64,000 bases of DNA from Anabaena sp. FACHB-1237 (GCF_014696225.1 NZ_JACJPV010000007.1:62001-126000), one strand, 5' to 3'. Shown: positions 18,742-27,724, numbered from the stretch's first letter. Numbers and translations: made by a program. Notes: generated from the letters alone by a model not told the origin.

Positions 18742-18819
18742 GGGCAAGATGCCTGTGTTACAAGGGCTTTATCATTAACATCTGTACCTCATAATAACGG
18801 AAACTGCTGCAAGTCATTA
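18742..18819 (-). mobile_element. MITE family B, partial copy
   Basis: 78 bp matching the right two-thirds of the 108-bp family B element (GGCAAGATGCCTGTG hairpin through GGAAACTGCTG). The left terminal repeat is missing. It lies between the small RNA candidate and arsS. Confidence 0.7.
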
Positions 18820-18851
18820 TTTTTGCACAATATGAAGTTTAGTAAAATTTA

Positions 18852-19835
18852 TTACCCTAGCAAAGCACCACCACAACTAGAACCACAACCTGCGGTACAA
18901 CCATAACAATATTCAGCAGTTTGTACTTCATTGATCATATTTAAAGTACCATAATCCAATAATTTAGCCACTGTTAAAAATTCCCCATCTTTACTTTTAC
19001 CAGGAATATTCATCATTTGATTAAAATCGCAATCATAAATATTACCTAAATAGTCAATAGAAATTTGTTGACGACACATTAAATTATCAACCGTACTTAA
19101 ATTAAAATTATTTTCTAAAAATTGCAAATAACTAAAATAGAGATTTTTCCTTTCTAAATATAACTTAGTGCGTCCCACAGGAATATTAGTTATCGTCAGT
19201 AAATGATTAAAAACCACATGAAACTGCTGATATAAAAACCTTTTATAGTCTAATTCTAAACTTTCCTGGGCTGGAGGTAGACTAAAACTTTCATTACTTG
19301 GTAATTGAGGATTATACACCAAATCCAATATTAATTGATCATCCTTACCATAACCAAGATTATTTAACCATTGTAAAGCCTTAATTGATTGGTTAAAAAC
19401 CCCATTTCCGCGCATTTTATCAACATTATCAGCCAAATAACAAGGAAGAGAAGCCACAATTCTCACCTTATTTTCTGCCAAAAAATCTGGTAAATGACCA
19501 AAACCTTCTCCAAAATAAATCGTTAAATTTGATCTAACAATTACCTCCTTATTCACTTCTCTAGCTGCTGTAATTAACTTGTGAAAACCATAATTCATCT
19601 CTGGTGCGCCTCCAGTTAAATCAATAGTTTTAATTTCTGGAAAACGACGAATTAAAGTAATTAATTGTTCACAAACTTCTGGACTTAATTCTTCAGTTCT
19701 TTTAGGACTTGCTTCCACATGACAATGACTACAAGCCAAATTACAAATTTTACCCAAATTAATTTGTAAAACTTCAACAGACTGTTTTGTTAAAGGTGTA
19801 GTTAGCTGTTTTTCAAAAGGTGTAATTGTGTTCAT
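18852..19835 (-). CDS. arsS: Arsenosugar biosynthesis radical SAM protein ArsS
   Basis: 327 residues. Radical SAM cysteines C31, C35 and C38 lie in CNLACSHCHVEA, followed by the SAM-binding LTGGAPEMN. The C-terminal DUF3641-type domain ends with a cysteine-rich tail (CYGCTAGCGSSCGG) likely to hold a second cluster. In known systems ArsS transfers the deoxyadenosyl group to dimethylarsenite to start arsenosugar formation. It follows arsM with a 118-bp gap on the same strand, the standard cyanobacterial arrangement. A good ribosome-binding site (AGGAAG) precedes the ATG. Confidence 0.92.
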   Translation of the reverse strand: MNTITPFEKQLTTPLTKQSVEVLQINLGKICNLACSHCHVEASPKRTEELSPEVCEQLITLIRRFPEIKTIDLTGGAPEMNYGFHKLITAAREVNKEVIVRSNLTIYFGEGFGHLPDFLAENKVRIVASLPCYLADNVDKMRGNGVFNQSIKALQWLNNLGYGKDDQLILDLVYNPQLPSNESFSLPPAQESLELDYKRFLYQQFHVVFNHLLTITNIPVGRTKLYLERKNLYFSYLQFLENNFNLSTVDNLMCRQQISIDYLGNIYDCDFNQMMNIPGKSKDGEFLTVAKLLDYGTLNMINEVQTAEYCYGCTAGCGSSCGGALLG

Positions 19836-19953
19836 CTTCCTGGTATTCCTAGTTAATAATAGTAGATGTAGATCTATCTAACAAAGTACGAAATTATCTG
19901 CGTCTTTCTGCGTTCAATTCTGTCCACTGATACAGCAATTAAATCACGCAAAG

Positions 19954-20922
19954 CTAACAACAACCACCACCATCATAATACCAAGTAGAATCAGTAACAA
20001 TAATTTCCTCTGGATTAAAAACTGCCAGTTTAGCGGCGGTTTTATCACAAACTGCTGCGGGAATACCACGTTGTAAAATATGCCCGTTATGATCATCAAA
20101 AAAAGGTTTATCACCTGTATAAATTGCTGTTTTACCAGTGAAAATACAAGCACCATCTTCAGGAATTGGTACTTTAAAAGCTACAGAATCTAAACTTTCT
20201 AAAAGTAAGTTTTCTGTCAGTTCATAATTGTATTTATCTAAGACACGATAAGGACGACGGGCGCGAATTTCAATTTGTCCAAAACCTGCATCAATAATTA
20301 ATTGAGTATATTCTTGATATGTCAATGCACCAGATAAACATAAAGCCCGTAAATGTTCATTTTGTTGTAAATGTTGCGGGATAGAACGAGTGGCGATAGG
20401 ATCACTCATTTGTAGTCTTCCACCTGGTTTTAAAATGCGATAGGCTTCTTTTAAAGCAGTGGTTAAATCGGCAGGTTCAAAAATATTAAAAAGGCAATTT
20501 TGGGCAACTATATCTACAGCATTATTATCAATGGGTAAATTAAAAGCATCTCCTTCACGAATTTCTACAAAACTAACATCAAACCAGGGATTTTCTTTAG
20601 CTGCAATTTGTAAATTTCTCATGGCTGCTTCTCTCATTTCTTCTACAGGTTCAACTGCTATTATCGCTCCTGGACGACGAGAAAAATAGGCGAATTGTAA
20701 AGCTTCTAAACCACCACCTACACCGACATAAACTACTGTAGGTTGATTGGTTAATTCTCGAATATGTACTGTAGTTCCACAACCATAATTCATTTCTTGC
20801 ATAGCCAAAGGAATTTTTAGTTCTGGTAATTGTAAAGGACTACTTTGTACACAACATAATCCTATTTCTGGCGTTTGGGCTACTTGACTATAAAATTCGG
20901 CAGCGGTTTCTAAATATGTCAT
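19954..20922 (-). CDS. arsM: Arsenite methyltransferase of the arsenosugar pathway (ArsM type)
   Basis: 322 residues. A class I SAM methyltransferase core (VVYVGVGGGLEALQFA, near 80-95; then EPVEEMREAA and the DIVAQNCLFNIFEP motif) is preceded by a cysteine-containing N-terminal segment (LCCVQSS, NYGCGTT). It is followed by a C-terminal extension ending DGGGCC. Cysteines at both ends would bind trivalent arsenic. The long C-terminal extension and location directly upstream of arsS mark it as the arsenosugar-pathway member, not a stand-alone detoxifying ArsM. No arsR or ars resistance gene is seen close by. Confidence 0.88.
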   Translation of the reverse strand: MTYLETAAEFYSQVAQTPEIGLCCVQSSPLQLPELKIPLAMQEMNYGCGTTVHIRELTNQPTVVYVGVGGGLEALQFAYFSRRPGAIIAVEPVEEMREAAMRNLQIAAKENPWFDVSFVEIREGDAFNLPIDNNAVDIVAQNCLFNIFEPADLTTALKEAYRILKPGGRLQMSDPIATRSIPQHLQQNEHLRALCLSGALTYQEYTQLIIDAGFGQIEIRARRPYRVLDKYNYELTENLLLESLDSVAFKVPIPEDGACIFTGKTAIYTGDKPFFDDHNGHILQRGIPAAVCDKTAAKLAVFNPEEIIVTDSTWYYDGGGCC

Positions 20923-21185
20923 ATTTGCTAATTAGTAACTGGTGAAATTAGTTGTTTATTTATATTACCAGATAATTGTAAATTTGGCAATTATATATGA
21001 TTAATCATTCCTATTTTTGATAATTTCTCCCAATGATACTTAATGCTATTATCTGCTATTCTTGGTATTACCAGATTCAGATCCCCGCCTTCTTAGAGAA
21101 TTATATCTGGAACTAGCCCAACAAGACAAAAATATACGTCACTCTTACTTGACTTTGATCCGAAAATCAGATATGCTACCGATAA

Positions 21186-21347
21186 CATCGAAGGGGAGTA
21201 GCTGCTAACTATTACAGCCTTTTTGTACAGACTGAAAAAGTTAGCGTATTTGAATCAACACACTGGTGATGAACCTGGTTCAGATAGCAAATAATCAATA
21301 AATCATTAATTTGTATTTAATGGCAATTTGAAAGCGAGACCTTCACT
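21186..21347 (+). promoter_or_regulatory. Manganese riboswitch (yybP-ykoY motif)
   Basis: The two conserved halves of the yybP-ykoY Mn2+ aptamer are present: GAAGGGGAGTAGC (from about 21190) and GCGAGACCTTC (21334-21344). These pair through GAAGG/CCTTC to close the first helix. The aptamer is followed by an inverted repeat CTTCACT...AGTGAAG just before the gene, a plausible expression platform. It lies 92 bp upstream of the Mn exporter gene, the family's usual target. Confidence 0.85.
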
Positions 21348-21438
21348 AAATTTCACATTTACAAGTGTGGAGTTCAGTGAAGTTTGTCAACTTTCTACTA
21401 GCTCCACACGGGTAAAAAACCTTAAGGAGTTTCTCAGA

Positions 21439-22056
21439 ATGTTAACAGCTTTTACCGCAGGTTTACTATTAATCACAATTTCTGAATTAGGCGATAAAAC
21501 GTTTTTTATTGCTGTAATATTGTCCATGCAACATCCTCGCAAATTAGTATTTGCTGGTGTGATAGCAGCATTAGCAGCAATGACTATTCTTTCAGTAATA
21601 TTCGGAAAAGTAGTATCTTTTTTACCACAGCAATACATCCATTATGGGGAAATAGTGTTATTTATTGCCTTCGGGTTAAAATTACTCTATGATGCTAGTA
21701 AAATGCCTGCGGCGGATAATCACGAAGTAGTAGAAGAGGCAGAGGAAGCAGTAGAAAAAGCAGGTTTAGGTGCAGATAAACCGAAAAATATTTGGTCAGT
21801 TTTACTGAAATCTTTTGTATTAACATTTATAGCAGAATGGGGCGATCGCACACAAATAGCCACCATCGCTTTAGCAGCCAGTAATGATCCCATTGGTGTG
21901 ACAATAGGAGCAGTATTAGGACATTCAATTTGTGCAGCGATCGCCGTCATTGGTGGTAAATTAATTGCAGGTAAAATTTCCGAGAAACAAATCACCTTTT
22001 TAGGGGGATGTTTATTTATCATCTTTGGTGTAGTTGCGGCCATAGAAAAATCATAA
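21439..22056 (+). CDS. TMEM165/GDT1 (UPF0016) family manganese exporter, Mnx type
   Basis: 205 residues from the ATG at 21439, which follows a strong AAGGAG site (21424-21429). Starting further upstream would run into the riboswitch. Two family signatures E-x-G-D-[KR]-T are present: ELGDKT (16-21) and EWGDRT in the second half, in a protein with about six hydrophobic segments and an acidic central loop. In Synechocystis the homologue Mnx exports Mn2+ from the cytoplasm to protect photosynthesis. The upstream yybP-ykoY riboswitch predicts induction by high manganese. Substrate is inferred from family plus riboswitch and is quite secure. Confidence 0.9.
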   Translation: MLTAFTAGLLLITISELGDKTFFIAVILSMQHPRKLVFAGVIAALAAMTILSVIFGKVVSFLPQQYIHYGEIVLFIAFGLKLLYDASKMPAADNHEVVEEAEEAVEKAGLGADKPKNIWSVLLKSFVLTFIAEWGDRTQIATIALAASNDPIGVTIGAVLGHSICAAIAVIGGKLIAGKISEKQITFLGGCLFIIFGVVAAIEKS

Positions 22057-22064
22057 CATCATAG

Positions 22065-22091
22065 GGTGCGTTAGCGAGATCGTGACGCACC
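22065..22091. terminator. Possible terminator hairpin
   Basis: Inverted repeat GGTGCGT...ACGCACC 8 bp after the Mn exporter stop codon. There is no strong T tract, so termination is tentative. Confidence 0.4.
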
Positions 22092-22187
22092 ATATTAATA
22101 GTACACAAGATATCACTATAATAAGAACATTAACCTTAACAATTAACTGTAAGCTTATCCATCTAAATTTATTCAGGAGTTAGCAAC

Positions 22188-22317
22188 AGGACTCACGCAA
22201 GTGGCACATTAGTAGGGTACATCAGACAGTATAGATCATGTAAATAACCAAATTTTTGATATCTGACGCACCCACTCAACAGATTTTTTAGTGTGACACT
22301 TGACTTGCGTAAGTCCT
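22188..22317. mobile_element. MITE family C, complete copy
   Basis: 130 bp with inverted ends AGGACTCACGCAAG and CTTGCGTAAGTCCT. Nested inside is the smaller palindrome AGGGTACATCAGACA...TCTGACGCACCC, which occurs alone at 25532-25597. Confidence 0.8.
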
Positions 22318-22345
22318 AAGCAAGACTAAGCCCTGACCCATATTT

Positions 22346-22449
22346 TAAGCTAATGTGCAGCACTGACTGTATAATTAAAAAACCTGAAGTTACAGTAGCA
22401 CAAGCATCTTGCTTGTATTAATTATTCAAGTTAAAGGCACAACAGCTTA
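22346..22449 (-). mobile_element. MITE family A, complete copy
   Basis: 104 bp, inverted relative to the copy at 4166 and nearly identical to it, with TAAGCT/AGCTTA ends. It ends 7 bp before the stop codon of the TPR gene. Confidence 0.85.
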
Positions 22450-22456
22450 TCTATAA

Positions 22457-23332
22457 TTAAGGAGAAGGAGATCCAGAAGGAGTAGGATCAGGACTAGACA
22501 CAACACCAGCAGCTTTATTAATTTCATCTTTATATTGAGCAGGTGCTAAAGCGACAGCGCTGGCAAATAAAGGTTTAGCTTCATCCACCTTACCACGATC
22601 CTTAAAAAACATAGCTTTAGCTAAAACAGGTCTAAAATCTTCAGCATCCTTCTTAATAGCCTCATCATACACAGCTATAGCTTCCTTATCTTTATTTTGA
22701 AAACCATAGACAGTACCTAATAAAATCTGCACAGCTACCACATCAATAGCATCAGGTTTAATAGCATTTGCTTGATTAGCAGCCGCTAGAGTATCCTGTA
22801 ACAAGCCAATAGCTGCTTCTGGACGTTTTTGGCTCAATTGTAACTTTACCATGCCTTGTAACGCCTTTAAATCCCCCGCTTTTGTAGCTAAAACAGCCCG
22901 GTAACTTTGCGCTGCACCTTCCTTATCCCCAATTTGTTCCTTAGCTTGAGCTAATAAAACAGCATATTCTGAATTTTCTGGATTTAACTTAGCTAACTTT
23001 TCCAGTGGTTCAATTACTACTTGAATATCCGCAGGTTTCACTTCACCAGGCTTTTTTTGACTTAATAATTGTAAACGCGACTGTAATAGACCTTTTAAAG
23101 CTGTTTGATTTTCCGGTTCTTTCTTTAAAACCGACTCATAACCGCGAATTTCATCTTCAATCTTTGACTTTTGGTCAAAAGAGGAGGTATTTTCACCACT
23201 ATTAGAACTATTTGTTGCTGAAGAATGAGGACTACTTAAAGGAGCAAGAATAGGTATGAGAGAAACACCCAAAAATCCTAAAACCGCCACAATTAATATA
23301 ACTCTAACTAGCAAACGATTATTTGTATTAGA
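22457..23332 (-). CDS. Membrane-anchored TPR protein
   Basis: 291 residues from a GTG at 23332; a TTG at 23347 would add five residues. A single N-terminal hydrophobic segment (VRVILIVAVLGFLGVSLIPI) is followed by a Ser/Asn-rich linker and then tetratricopeptide-type helical pairs from about residue 60 to 275 (for example ALKGLLQSRLQLL, YAVLLAQAKEQIGDKEGAA, VLLGTVYGFQNKDKEAIAVYDEAI). The C-terminus is Pro/Ser-rich. TPR arrays usually hold protein complexes together; membrane anchoring suggests a thylakoid or inner-membrane assembly role. No partner gene is adjacent and the specific function is not recognised. Confidence 0.78.
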   Translation of the reverse strand, partial: SNTNNRLLVRVILIVAVLGFLGVSLIPILAPLSSPHSSATNSSNSGENTSSFDQKSKIEDEIRGYESVLKKEPENQTALKGLLQSRLQLLSQKKPGEVKPADIQVVIEPLEKLAKLNPENSEYAVLLAQAKEQIGDKEGAAQSYRAVLATKAGDLKALQGMVKLQLSQKRPEAAIGLLQDTLAAANQANAIKPDAIDVVAVQILLGTVYGFQNKDKEAIAVYDEAIKKDAEDFRPVLAKAMFFKDRGKVDEAKPLFASAVALAPAQYKDEINKAAGVVSSPDPTPSGSPSP

Positions 23333-23785
23333 CACAAGCAGCACCAACCTATGATCATTAATTAATTATTAACTTTTATCAACCCAATCACTTTCAAGAT
23401 ATCAGGGATCTTGTGCGGAACTTTCTAAAAGTTTACGGAATACAGTAATTTATCCGTGGATTTTATAACAAATTAATATCTATCCTGCTAAAGTAAGTGA
23501 TGACTTTAGGAAGATTCCTGACAATTATAGCTATGCTATGCTTGCGATAGGCTCATGGCCTTAACCATGACTAGATCACAGACGCTAAATTACACATTGA
23601 CCAAATGTGAGATTTTGCGTCTTTCTGTTAATATAAAAACGTTTCTGGTTACTAGATAAAAAGCAATATACTTGATATCAGTCCCAGTGACAATTCCAGG
23701 GGCAATAATTTTGTTATTGCTTCTATGATTACCTGATTTTATTAAATCCCAATTATGGGATATATCTCCGCCGCAAGGAGTTTTT
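23333..23785. other. Intergenic between divergent genes
   Basis: About 450 bp with no gene. A weak inverted repeat TCATGGCC/CATGA occurs near 23552-23570. It presumably contains the promoters of both flanking genes. No repeat family is recognised. Confidence 0.5.
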
Positions 23786-24748
23786 ATGAATTCCGACCTG
23801 ATGCCATCTTCTCAAAGTTCCAATTCCGCAACCCCTGAGTCCATCTCTAATAAGATTGAATCTTCTACTAATGTTATTAAAATAGTAGATAAATCTTCTA
23901 AATTGGATAAATCCTCTCTTAATCACCATGAAACTGATAATAGTGAACATGGACTTAATCGAGAACAGCCAATTCCACCTCCTAGTGAACCTACTCAATA
24001 TCGAGCTATAGGACTAATTAGAGGTATTTACCGCGCCAGTAGTGAACAATTTACCCAAGGTACATTAGTCACAACGGATGGGGTAGAACTTAATTCCGTT
24101 CTTTTAGGTCGCATTATGAGTTTAGTCAAAAATCATTTAGACCTAAACAAAGAACATTTATGGGTAGTTTATCCACGTACAAGACAAGAAAGTGATGCCT
24201 TACATCTGCAAATTGTGGGCGTGTGGGAACCAGAAAATCTCGCTAAACAAGGACTAGAATACCATAGTGCAGAGGTGAGCTTCCAAAAGTCTGATGTGAT
24301 TAAACCATCTTCAGCCATTCCTGATGGTGGTTTTTCAGTGCGTGGTGAAGTAGTTTATCAGTCTTTTGAGGAAAAGAGCTTGGTAGTGAAAATCAAACAA
24401 GCACCTCGGAAAGCTGGTGACAAACCTAAATACTTCAAGTTAAAACTTAAAGGTGTCTTAACCACAAAAGCAGTGGGCAAATTTTGGGATTTTCATGTCA
24501 AGCGACAAGCAGATATTTTGATCATTGATCATGCAGAAGCGATCACTGACCTGCCTAAAAAAGTCAAACCCTCATTTAGACCAGGATTTCGTAGTGGCAG
24601 TATAGGGAGAAAACCATTCCCTCCTAGACGCATCGGTGACACACCTCGTCCTACTAAAAGAATAGGTGCTGACTCTACCATAGCAGCTAAACCTATACCT
24701 AAAGTACCCACTCCTAAACCTATCAAAAAACCTAAATCACAGGAATAG
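23786..24748 (+). CDS. Conserved cyanobacterial hypothetical protein
   Basis: 320 residues, function not recognised. The start is well supported by AAGGAG 5 bp upstream. Residues 1-70 are polar, Ser/Asn-rich and likely disordered. The middle (about 71-245) looks like a folded domain (AIGLIRGIYRASSEQFTQGT, then HLWVVYPRTR, then VVKIKQAPRKAGDKPKYFKL). The last ~70 residues are very basic with Arg/Pro/Lys-rich sequence, suggesting nucleic-acid or ribosome binding. No membrane segment or signal peptide is seen. Strongly basic tails of this sort occur in cyanobacterial RNA-associated proteins, but this is only an inference. Confidence 0.75.
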   Translation: MNSDLMPSSQSSNSATPESISNKIESSTNVIKIVDKSSKLDKSSLNHHETDNSEHGLNREQPIPPPSEPTQYRAIGLIRGIYRASSEQFTQGTLVTTDGVELNSVLLGRIMSLVKNHLDLNKEHLWVVYPRTRQESDALHLQIVGVWEPENLAKQGLEYHSAEVSFQKSDVIKPSSAIPDGGFSVRGEVVYQSFEEKSLVVKIKQAPRKAGDKPKYFKLKLKGVLTTKAVGKFWDFHVKRQADILIIDHAEAITDLPKKVKPSFRPGFRSGSIGRKPFPPRRIGDTPRPTKRIGADSTIAAKPIPKVPTPKPIKKPKSQE

Positions 24749-24852
24749 GTAATTGACAATTGACAATTGACAATTGACAAAATTGCAATTACGTAGTGCA
24801 GGCATCTTGCCTGCAAACCTGATTAATATATATTAGACAGATTAGCGTTATC

Positions 24853-25434
24853 ATGGTAGCAGAAAAAGTGGCAACTAAATTAACAGAAAGATTTGAAAAA
24901 GCAGTGGTTTATGCAATACAATTACATTCTTTACAAGTACGAAAACAAAGAGATATTCCCTATGCAACTCATTTATTGAGTGTGTCATCTTTAGTATTAG
25001 AAGATGAGGGAGATGAAGATGAAGCGATCGCTGCATTATTACATGATGCTATTGAAGATCAAGGAGGGTTAGAAACTAGAAAAGTAATATTAGAATATTT
25101 TGGAGAAAGAGTCACAGCAATAATAGATGGTTGTACAGAAGAAATTGTTAAACATCAATCACATTGGCGCGATCGCAAATTAAATTATTTAGAAAAAATT
25201 CGCACTGGTTCAACTTCTTCCCGTCGTGTTGCTTTAGCAGACAAACTCCATAATTCCCGCTCTATTTTAATGGATAAAAGACAAAAAGGAGATGTAATTT
25301 GGGATAAATTTGGTGGTCAAAGATCAGGAACTTTATGGTTTTATCGCGCTTTTTTAGACATTTACAAAGCTGATAATTTCCCATCTATATTAGTAGCAGA
25401 ATTAGAACAAGTAATATTGGAACTGGAAAAATAA
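24853..25434 (+). CDS. HD-domain phosphohydrolase (RelA/SpoT hydrolase-like)
   Basis: 193 residues. The HD fold signature is present: H25, H40 in PYATHLL, HD at 64-65 in ALLHDAIED, and a distal Asp in ALADKLHNSRSI. The order and spacing resemble the ppGpp hydrolase half of RelA/SpoT (SAH/Mesh1-like), without any synthetase or TGS domain. Such small proteins hydrolyse (p)ppGpp or other nucleotides with Mn2+. The protein is cytosolic. A GATCCCC hairpin begins 9 bp after the stop. The hydrolase fold is firm; the nucleotide substrate is inferred. Confidence 0.82.
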   Translation: MVAEKVATKLTERFEKAVVYAIQLHSLQVRKQRDIPYATHLLSVSSLVLEDEGDEDEAIAALLHDAIEDQGGLETRKVILEYFGERVTAIIDGCTEEIVKHQSHWRDRKLNYLEKIRTGSTSSRRVALADKLHNSRSILMDKRQKGDVIWDKFGGQRSGTLWFYRAFLDIYKADNFPSILVAELEQVILELEK

Positions 25435-25442
25435 ATAGTAAA

Positions 25443-25473
25443 GATCCCCAACTTCTTAAAGAAGTCGGGGATC
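25443..25473 (+). terminator. GATCCCC-type hairpin repeat
   Basis: Near-perfect hairpin with GATCCCC and GGGGATC arms around CTTCTTAAAGAAG, 9 bp after the HD-domain gene stop codon. It is one of seven such hairpins, all at gene 3' ends. Confidence 0.65.
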
Positions 25474-25531
25474 TGAATTTGGTTATTTAACCCAAGTTGC
25501 TAGTTATTAATTTTCGGATATTTTGTAGTTT

Positions 25532-25597
25532 GTAGGGTGCATCAGACAGAATAATTTAGGTTAAAATCACCAATTTTAAGATTCTGATGCACCCTAC
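25532..25597. repeat. 66-bp palindromic element (core of MITE family C)
   Basis: Inverted ends GTAGGGTGCATCAGA and TCTGATGCACCCTAC flank an AT-rich centre. It lies between convergent genes, 1 bp from the methyltransferase stop codon. The same palindrome is nested in the family C elements at 22188 and 59844. Confidence 0.8.
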
Positions 25598-25598
25598 T

Positions 25599-26222
25599 TC
25601 ATCTAACTGGCAACTTATTTTCAAAAATAGTCAATAACACAAAACCCAATAGATGATGATGTTCTAAACAAGTTAATCCCACATTTTTCCCCATTTCTTC
25701 CCTTTCTTTTTGACTATAAAATCTCACTCCTGTGGGAGAATATGACCTAATTCCGCATCCTGAAGAATTATTAAAACTAATATCCACTAAATAAAATCTA
25801 CCCCCAGGAGAAAGTACCCTTTTCACCTCACTTAAAACCTGTTCTGGATGGGCATAATGTAAAAAACTAATAGTATTAAAAACCGCATCAAATTGTCCTT
25901 GTGCAAATGGTAAATTTTCCGCATTACCTTCTAGATAAATTAACCGGGGATGATGACGGTTATTTATTCTAGCAATACGTAACATTTGCGGCGATAAATC
26001 TAAACCTGTGGCTGTAATTCCGGGAAAATAATTTGCTAATCTATCTAATAATCTTCCTGTTCCACAGCCTAAATCTAAAATATTTGCATGGGGTGATAGT
26101 TCAACTTTTGTCAGCAATATTTTATGAATTGCTTGATAAATAAAAGAGGGAAAAGTCCAATCATAGCTATTAGCCCAACGATCAAAAAGTTCTTTTTTAT
26201 TATTGATAAAATTATTAATCAT
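25599..26222 (-). CDS. Class I SAM-dependent methyltransferase
   Basis: 207 residues. Motif I ILDLGCGTGRLLDRL (about 46-60), the acidic loop GLDLSPQML, and later motifs GQFDAVFNTISFLHY and VKRVLSPGGRFYLVD define a type 11/25 Rossmann methyltransferase. Substrate cannot be read from the sequence; small-molecule acceptors (quinone, tocopherol, sterol-like or secondary metabolite) are usual for this type. It is monocistronic on the minus strand, convergent with the HD-domain gene. There is no membrane segment. The enzyme class is secure and the substrate unknown. Confidence 0.85.
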   Translation of the reverse strand: MINNFINNKKELFDRWANSYDWTFPSFIYQAIHKILLTKVELSPHANILDLGCGTGRLLDRLANYFPGITATGLDLSPQMLRIARINNRHHPRLIYLEGNAENLPFAQGQFDAVFNTISFLHYAHPEQVLSEVKRVLSPGGRFYLVDISFNNSSGCGIRSYSPTGVRFYSQKEREEMGKNVGLTCLEHHHLLGFVLLTIFENKLPVR

Positions 26223-26266
26223 GGTTCGTATAATTTTGTATTTGCTTTGATTATAGCATTTTTGCA

Positions 26267-26297
26267 GATCCCGGACTTCTTTGAGAAGTCCGGGATC
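26267..26297 (-). terminator. GATCCCC-type hairpin repeat
   Basis: Hairpin GATCCCGGACTTCTT/GAGAAGTCCGGGATC, followed by TTT on the plus strand. It lies 17 bp beyond the stop codon of the gene at 26314. Confidence 0.65.
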
Positions 26298-26313
26298 TTT
26301 GCTAATTTATCAA

Positions 26314-26706
26314 TTATAACCAGTCTCGATAGGCTGAAATTTCATGTACTCCAATTTCAAAAGGTGAACCTTTGCCAAAGGGAGGATAAACGCGAATTTT
26401 CGCATTTTTACTGAATCTTTCTAACCTATTACCCAACTGGGGAATATTACTTACTATATGCCAATAACTCACTAGATCGGGACAATCTATAATTAACATT
26501 AAATTCGTGGAATTTTGCGTTATGTACCAGTGACAATTAGATAGTAGTATTTGAGTAATGCGATAGCCACGCTCCCCGAAGGCATCCCACGCTAAATAAA
26601 AACATCTACCAATTGACTGTTCTAATGCTAGATGTAACATTTTATCTTCCTTTGTTACCTGCTGAGGAGGTAAATCATCCGGAGGAAGAAAAGACAATTT
26701 AGACAT
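26314..26706 (-). CDS. Small conserved protein with repeat-derived insertion (paralogue of 4358-4720)
   Basis: 130 residues from the ATG at 26706, chosen because it aligns with the start of the paralogue at 4358-4720; the frame is open six codons further. It shares the PDDLP, FYLA-x-D and LS-x-CHWY blocks. Between the last two it has seven extra residues (AFGERGY region), encoded by a GC-rich interspersed repeat (about 26560-26591) that is absent in the paralogue. Its start overlaps the end of the luciferase-like gene by 8 nt, so the two are translationally coupled. Function is not recognised; an accessory role to the oxidoreductase is possible. Confidence 0.75.
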   Translation of the reverse strand: MSKLSFLPPDDLPPQQVTKEDKMLHLALEQSIGRCFYLAWDAFGERGYRITQILLSNCHWYITQNSTNLMLIIDCPDLVSYWHIVSNIPQLGNRLERFSKNAKIRVYPPFGKGSPFEIGVHEISAYRDWL

Positions 26707-27700
26707 AATTTCGCACCTCTTCATTATAGCGCGATAAACTTTCTCGATTTTTTTGTAATGACAATGATGATGGTTTTAGAACCAGTGTACCAATATTCAA
26801 TTCATCGTGAAATCTTTTGATCTTGTCTCGACAAGTTTGGACATCACCAATAATGGAATGATCAATTAAATAGTCCACATCAAAACAGATGTTTTGGCGA
26901 TTAAATGTTAATTGTTCAGGACTTTTCTGCATTACTAACCTAGAATTATGATTCATTTTCTCACTAAAATCACGAATAAAAGGTAATGCTTCATTTACCG
27001 CTTCATCGTAGGTTTTAGCTACAAAAAAGAACCGTGCTAATAATAATTTTTCCGCACCACTACGATTAACTTCCTGATACTTATGTACCGTTTTCTTTAA
27101 TCGTTCTAAAGAAAATGGTGGACCCCCCATTAAACCAAAAGAATTATTAGCAGCAAATTCTATAGCTTGATCATCACCACTAGCAATATATACTGGAATT
27201 GGTTTTTGTAGTGGCCGAGGTTGAATAGTTAAATGTTCGCATTGATAATATTTACCATCAAATGAAACATCGGTTTCATATAATAGTTTTTGAATCAAAG
27301 CGATCGCTTCTAACATTCTAGTGCGGGATTCATCCATATTCACACCAAAATGTTTATTTTGATCAGGAAAAGGTCCCCCCTTTGCTACCCCAAACATCAA
27401 TCTTCCACTACAAAGATTATCCAAAGTTGCCACATCTTCAGCCACTAAAATAGGCTGATGAAATGGTAATAAAACCGCCGCACTTCCTAATTTAATTTGT
27501 GAAGTAGCACCTGCTAAATGTGCCATTAACAATAAAATTGAAGGACTCAGATGAAACTCATTAAAATGATGTTCAGTGATCCAAGCCTCCTCAAAACCCA
27601 AGTTTTCAGCGTGTTTCACTAATAAAACTTGTTCAAAGATAGTGCGACGGGCATCCTGATGATGATTTTCGTAATTGCAAAAAAGTCCTGTTTTCATCAT
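26699..27700 (-). CDS. LLM class flavin-dependent oxidoreductase (luciferase-like)
   Basis: 333 residues from the ATG at 27700; a TTG seven codons earlier is less likely because relatives begin MMKTGLFCNYENHH. The fold is indicated by EEAWITEHHFNEFHLSPSILL, by LCSGRLMFGVAKGG and by the C-terminal half with the substrate-lid region. LLM proteins use FMNH2 and O2, or F420, to oxidise small organic molecules. It forms an operon with a 111-residue protein upstream (24-bp gap) and the small paralogue protein downstream (8-nt overlap). The set has no recognised pathway. Family call is firm; substrate unknown. Confidence 0.85.
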   Translation of the reverse strand: MMKTGLFCNYENHHQDARRTIFEQVLLVKHAENLGFEEAWITEHHFNEFHLSPSILLLMAHLAGATSQIKLGSAAVLLPFHQPILVAEDVATLDNLCSGRLMFGVAKGGPFPDQNKHFGVNMDESRTRMLEAIALIQKLLYETDVSFDGKYYQCEHLTIQPRPLQKPIPVYIASGDDQAIEFAANNSFGLMGGPPFSLERLKKTVHKYQEVNRSGAEKLLLARFFFVAKTYDEAVNEALPFIRDFSEKMNHNSRLVMQKSPEQLTFNRQNICFDVDYLIDHSIIGDVQTCRDKIKRFHDELNIGTLVLKPSSLSLQKNRESLSRYNEEVRNYV

Positions 27701-27724
27701 GCCTAAAATATTACGAATCAAATA

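Noticed and set aside
21328..21438. Upstream start for the Mn exporter
   Set aside because: The extension overlaps the riboswitch 3' half, while AAGGAG and ATG at 21439 give the family start.
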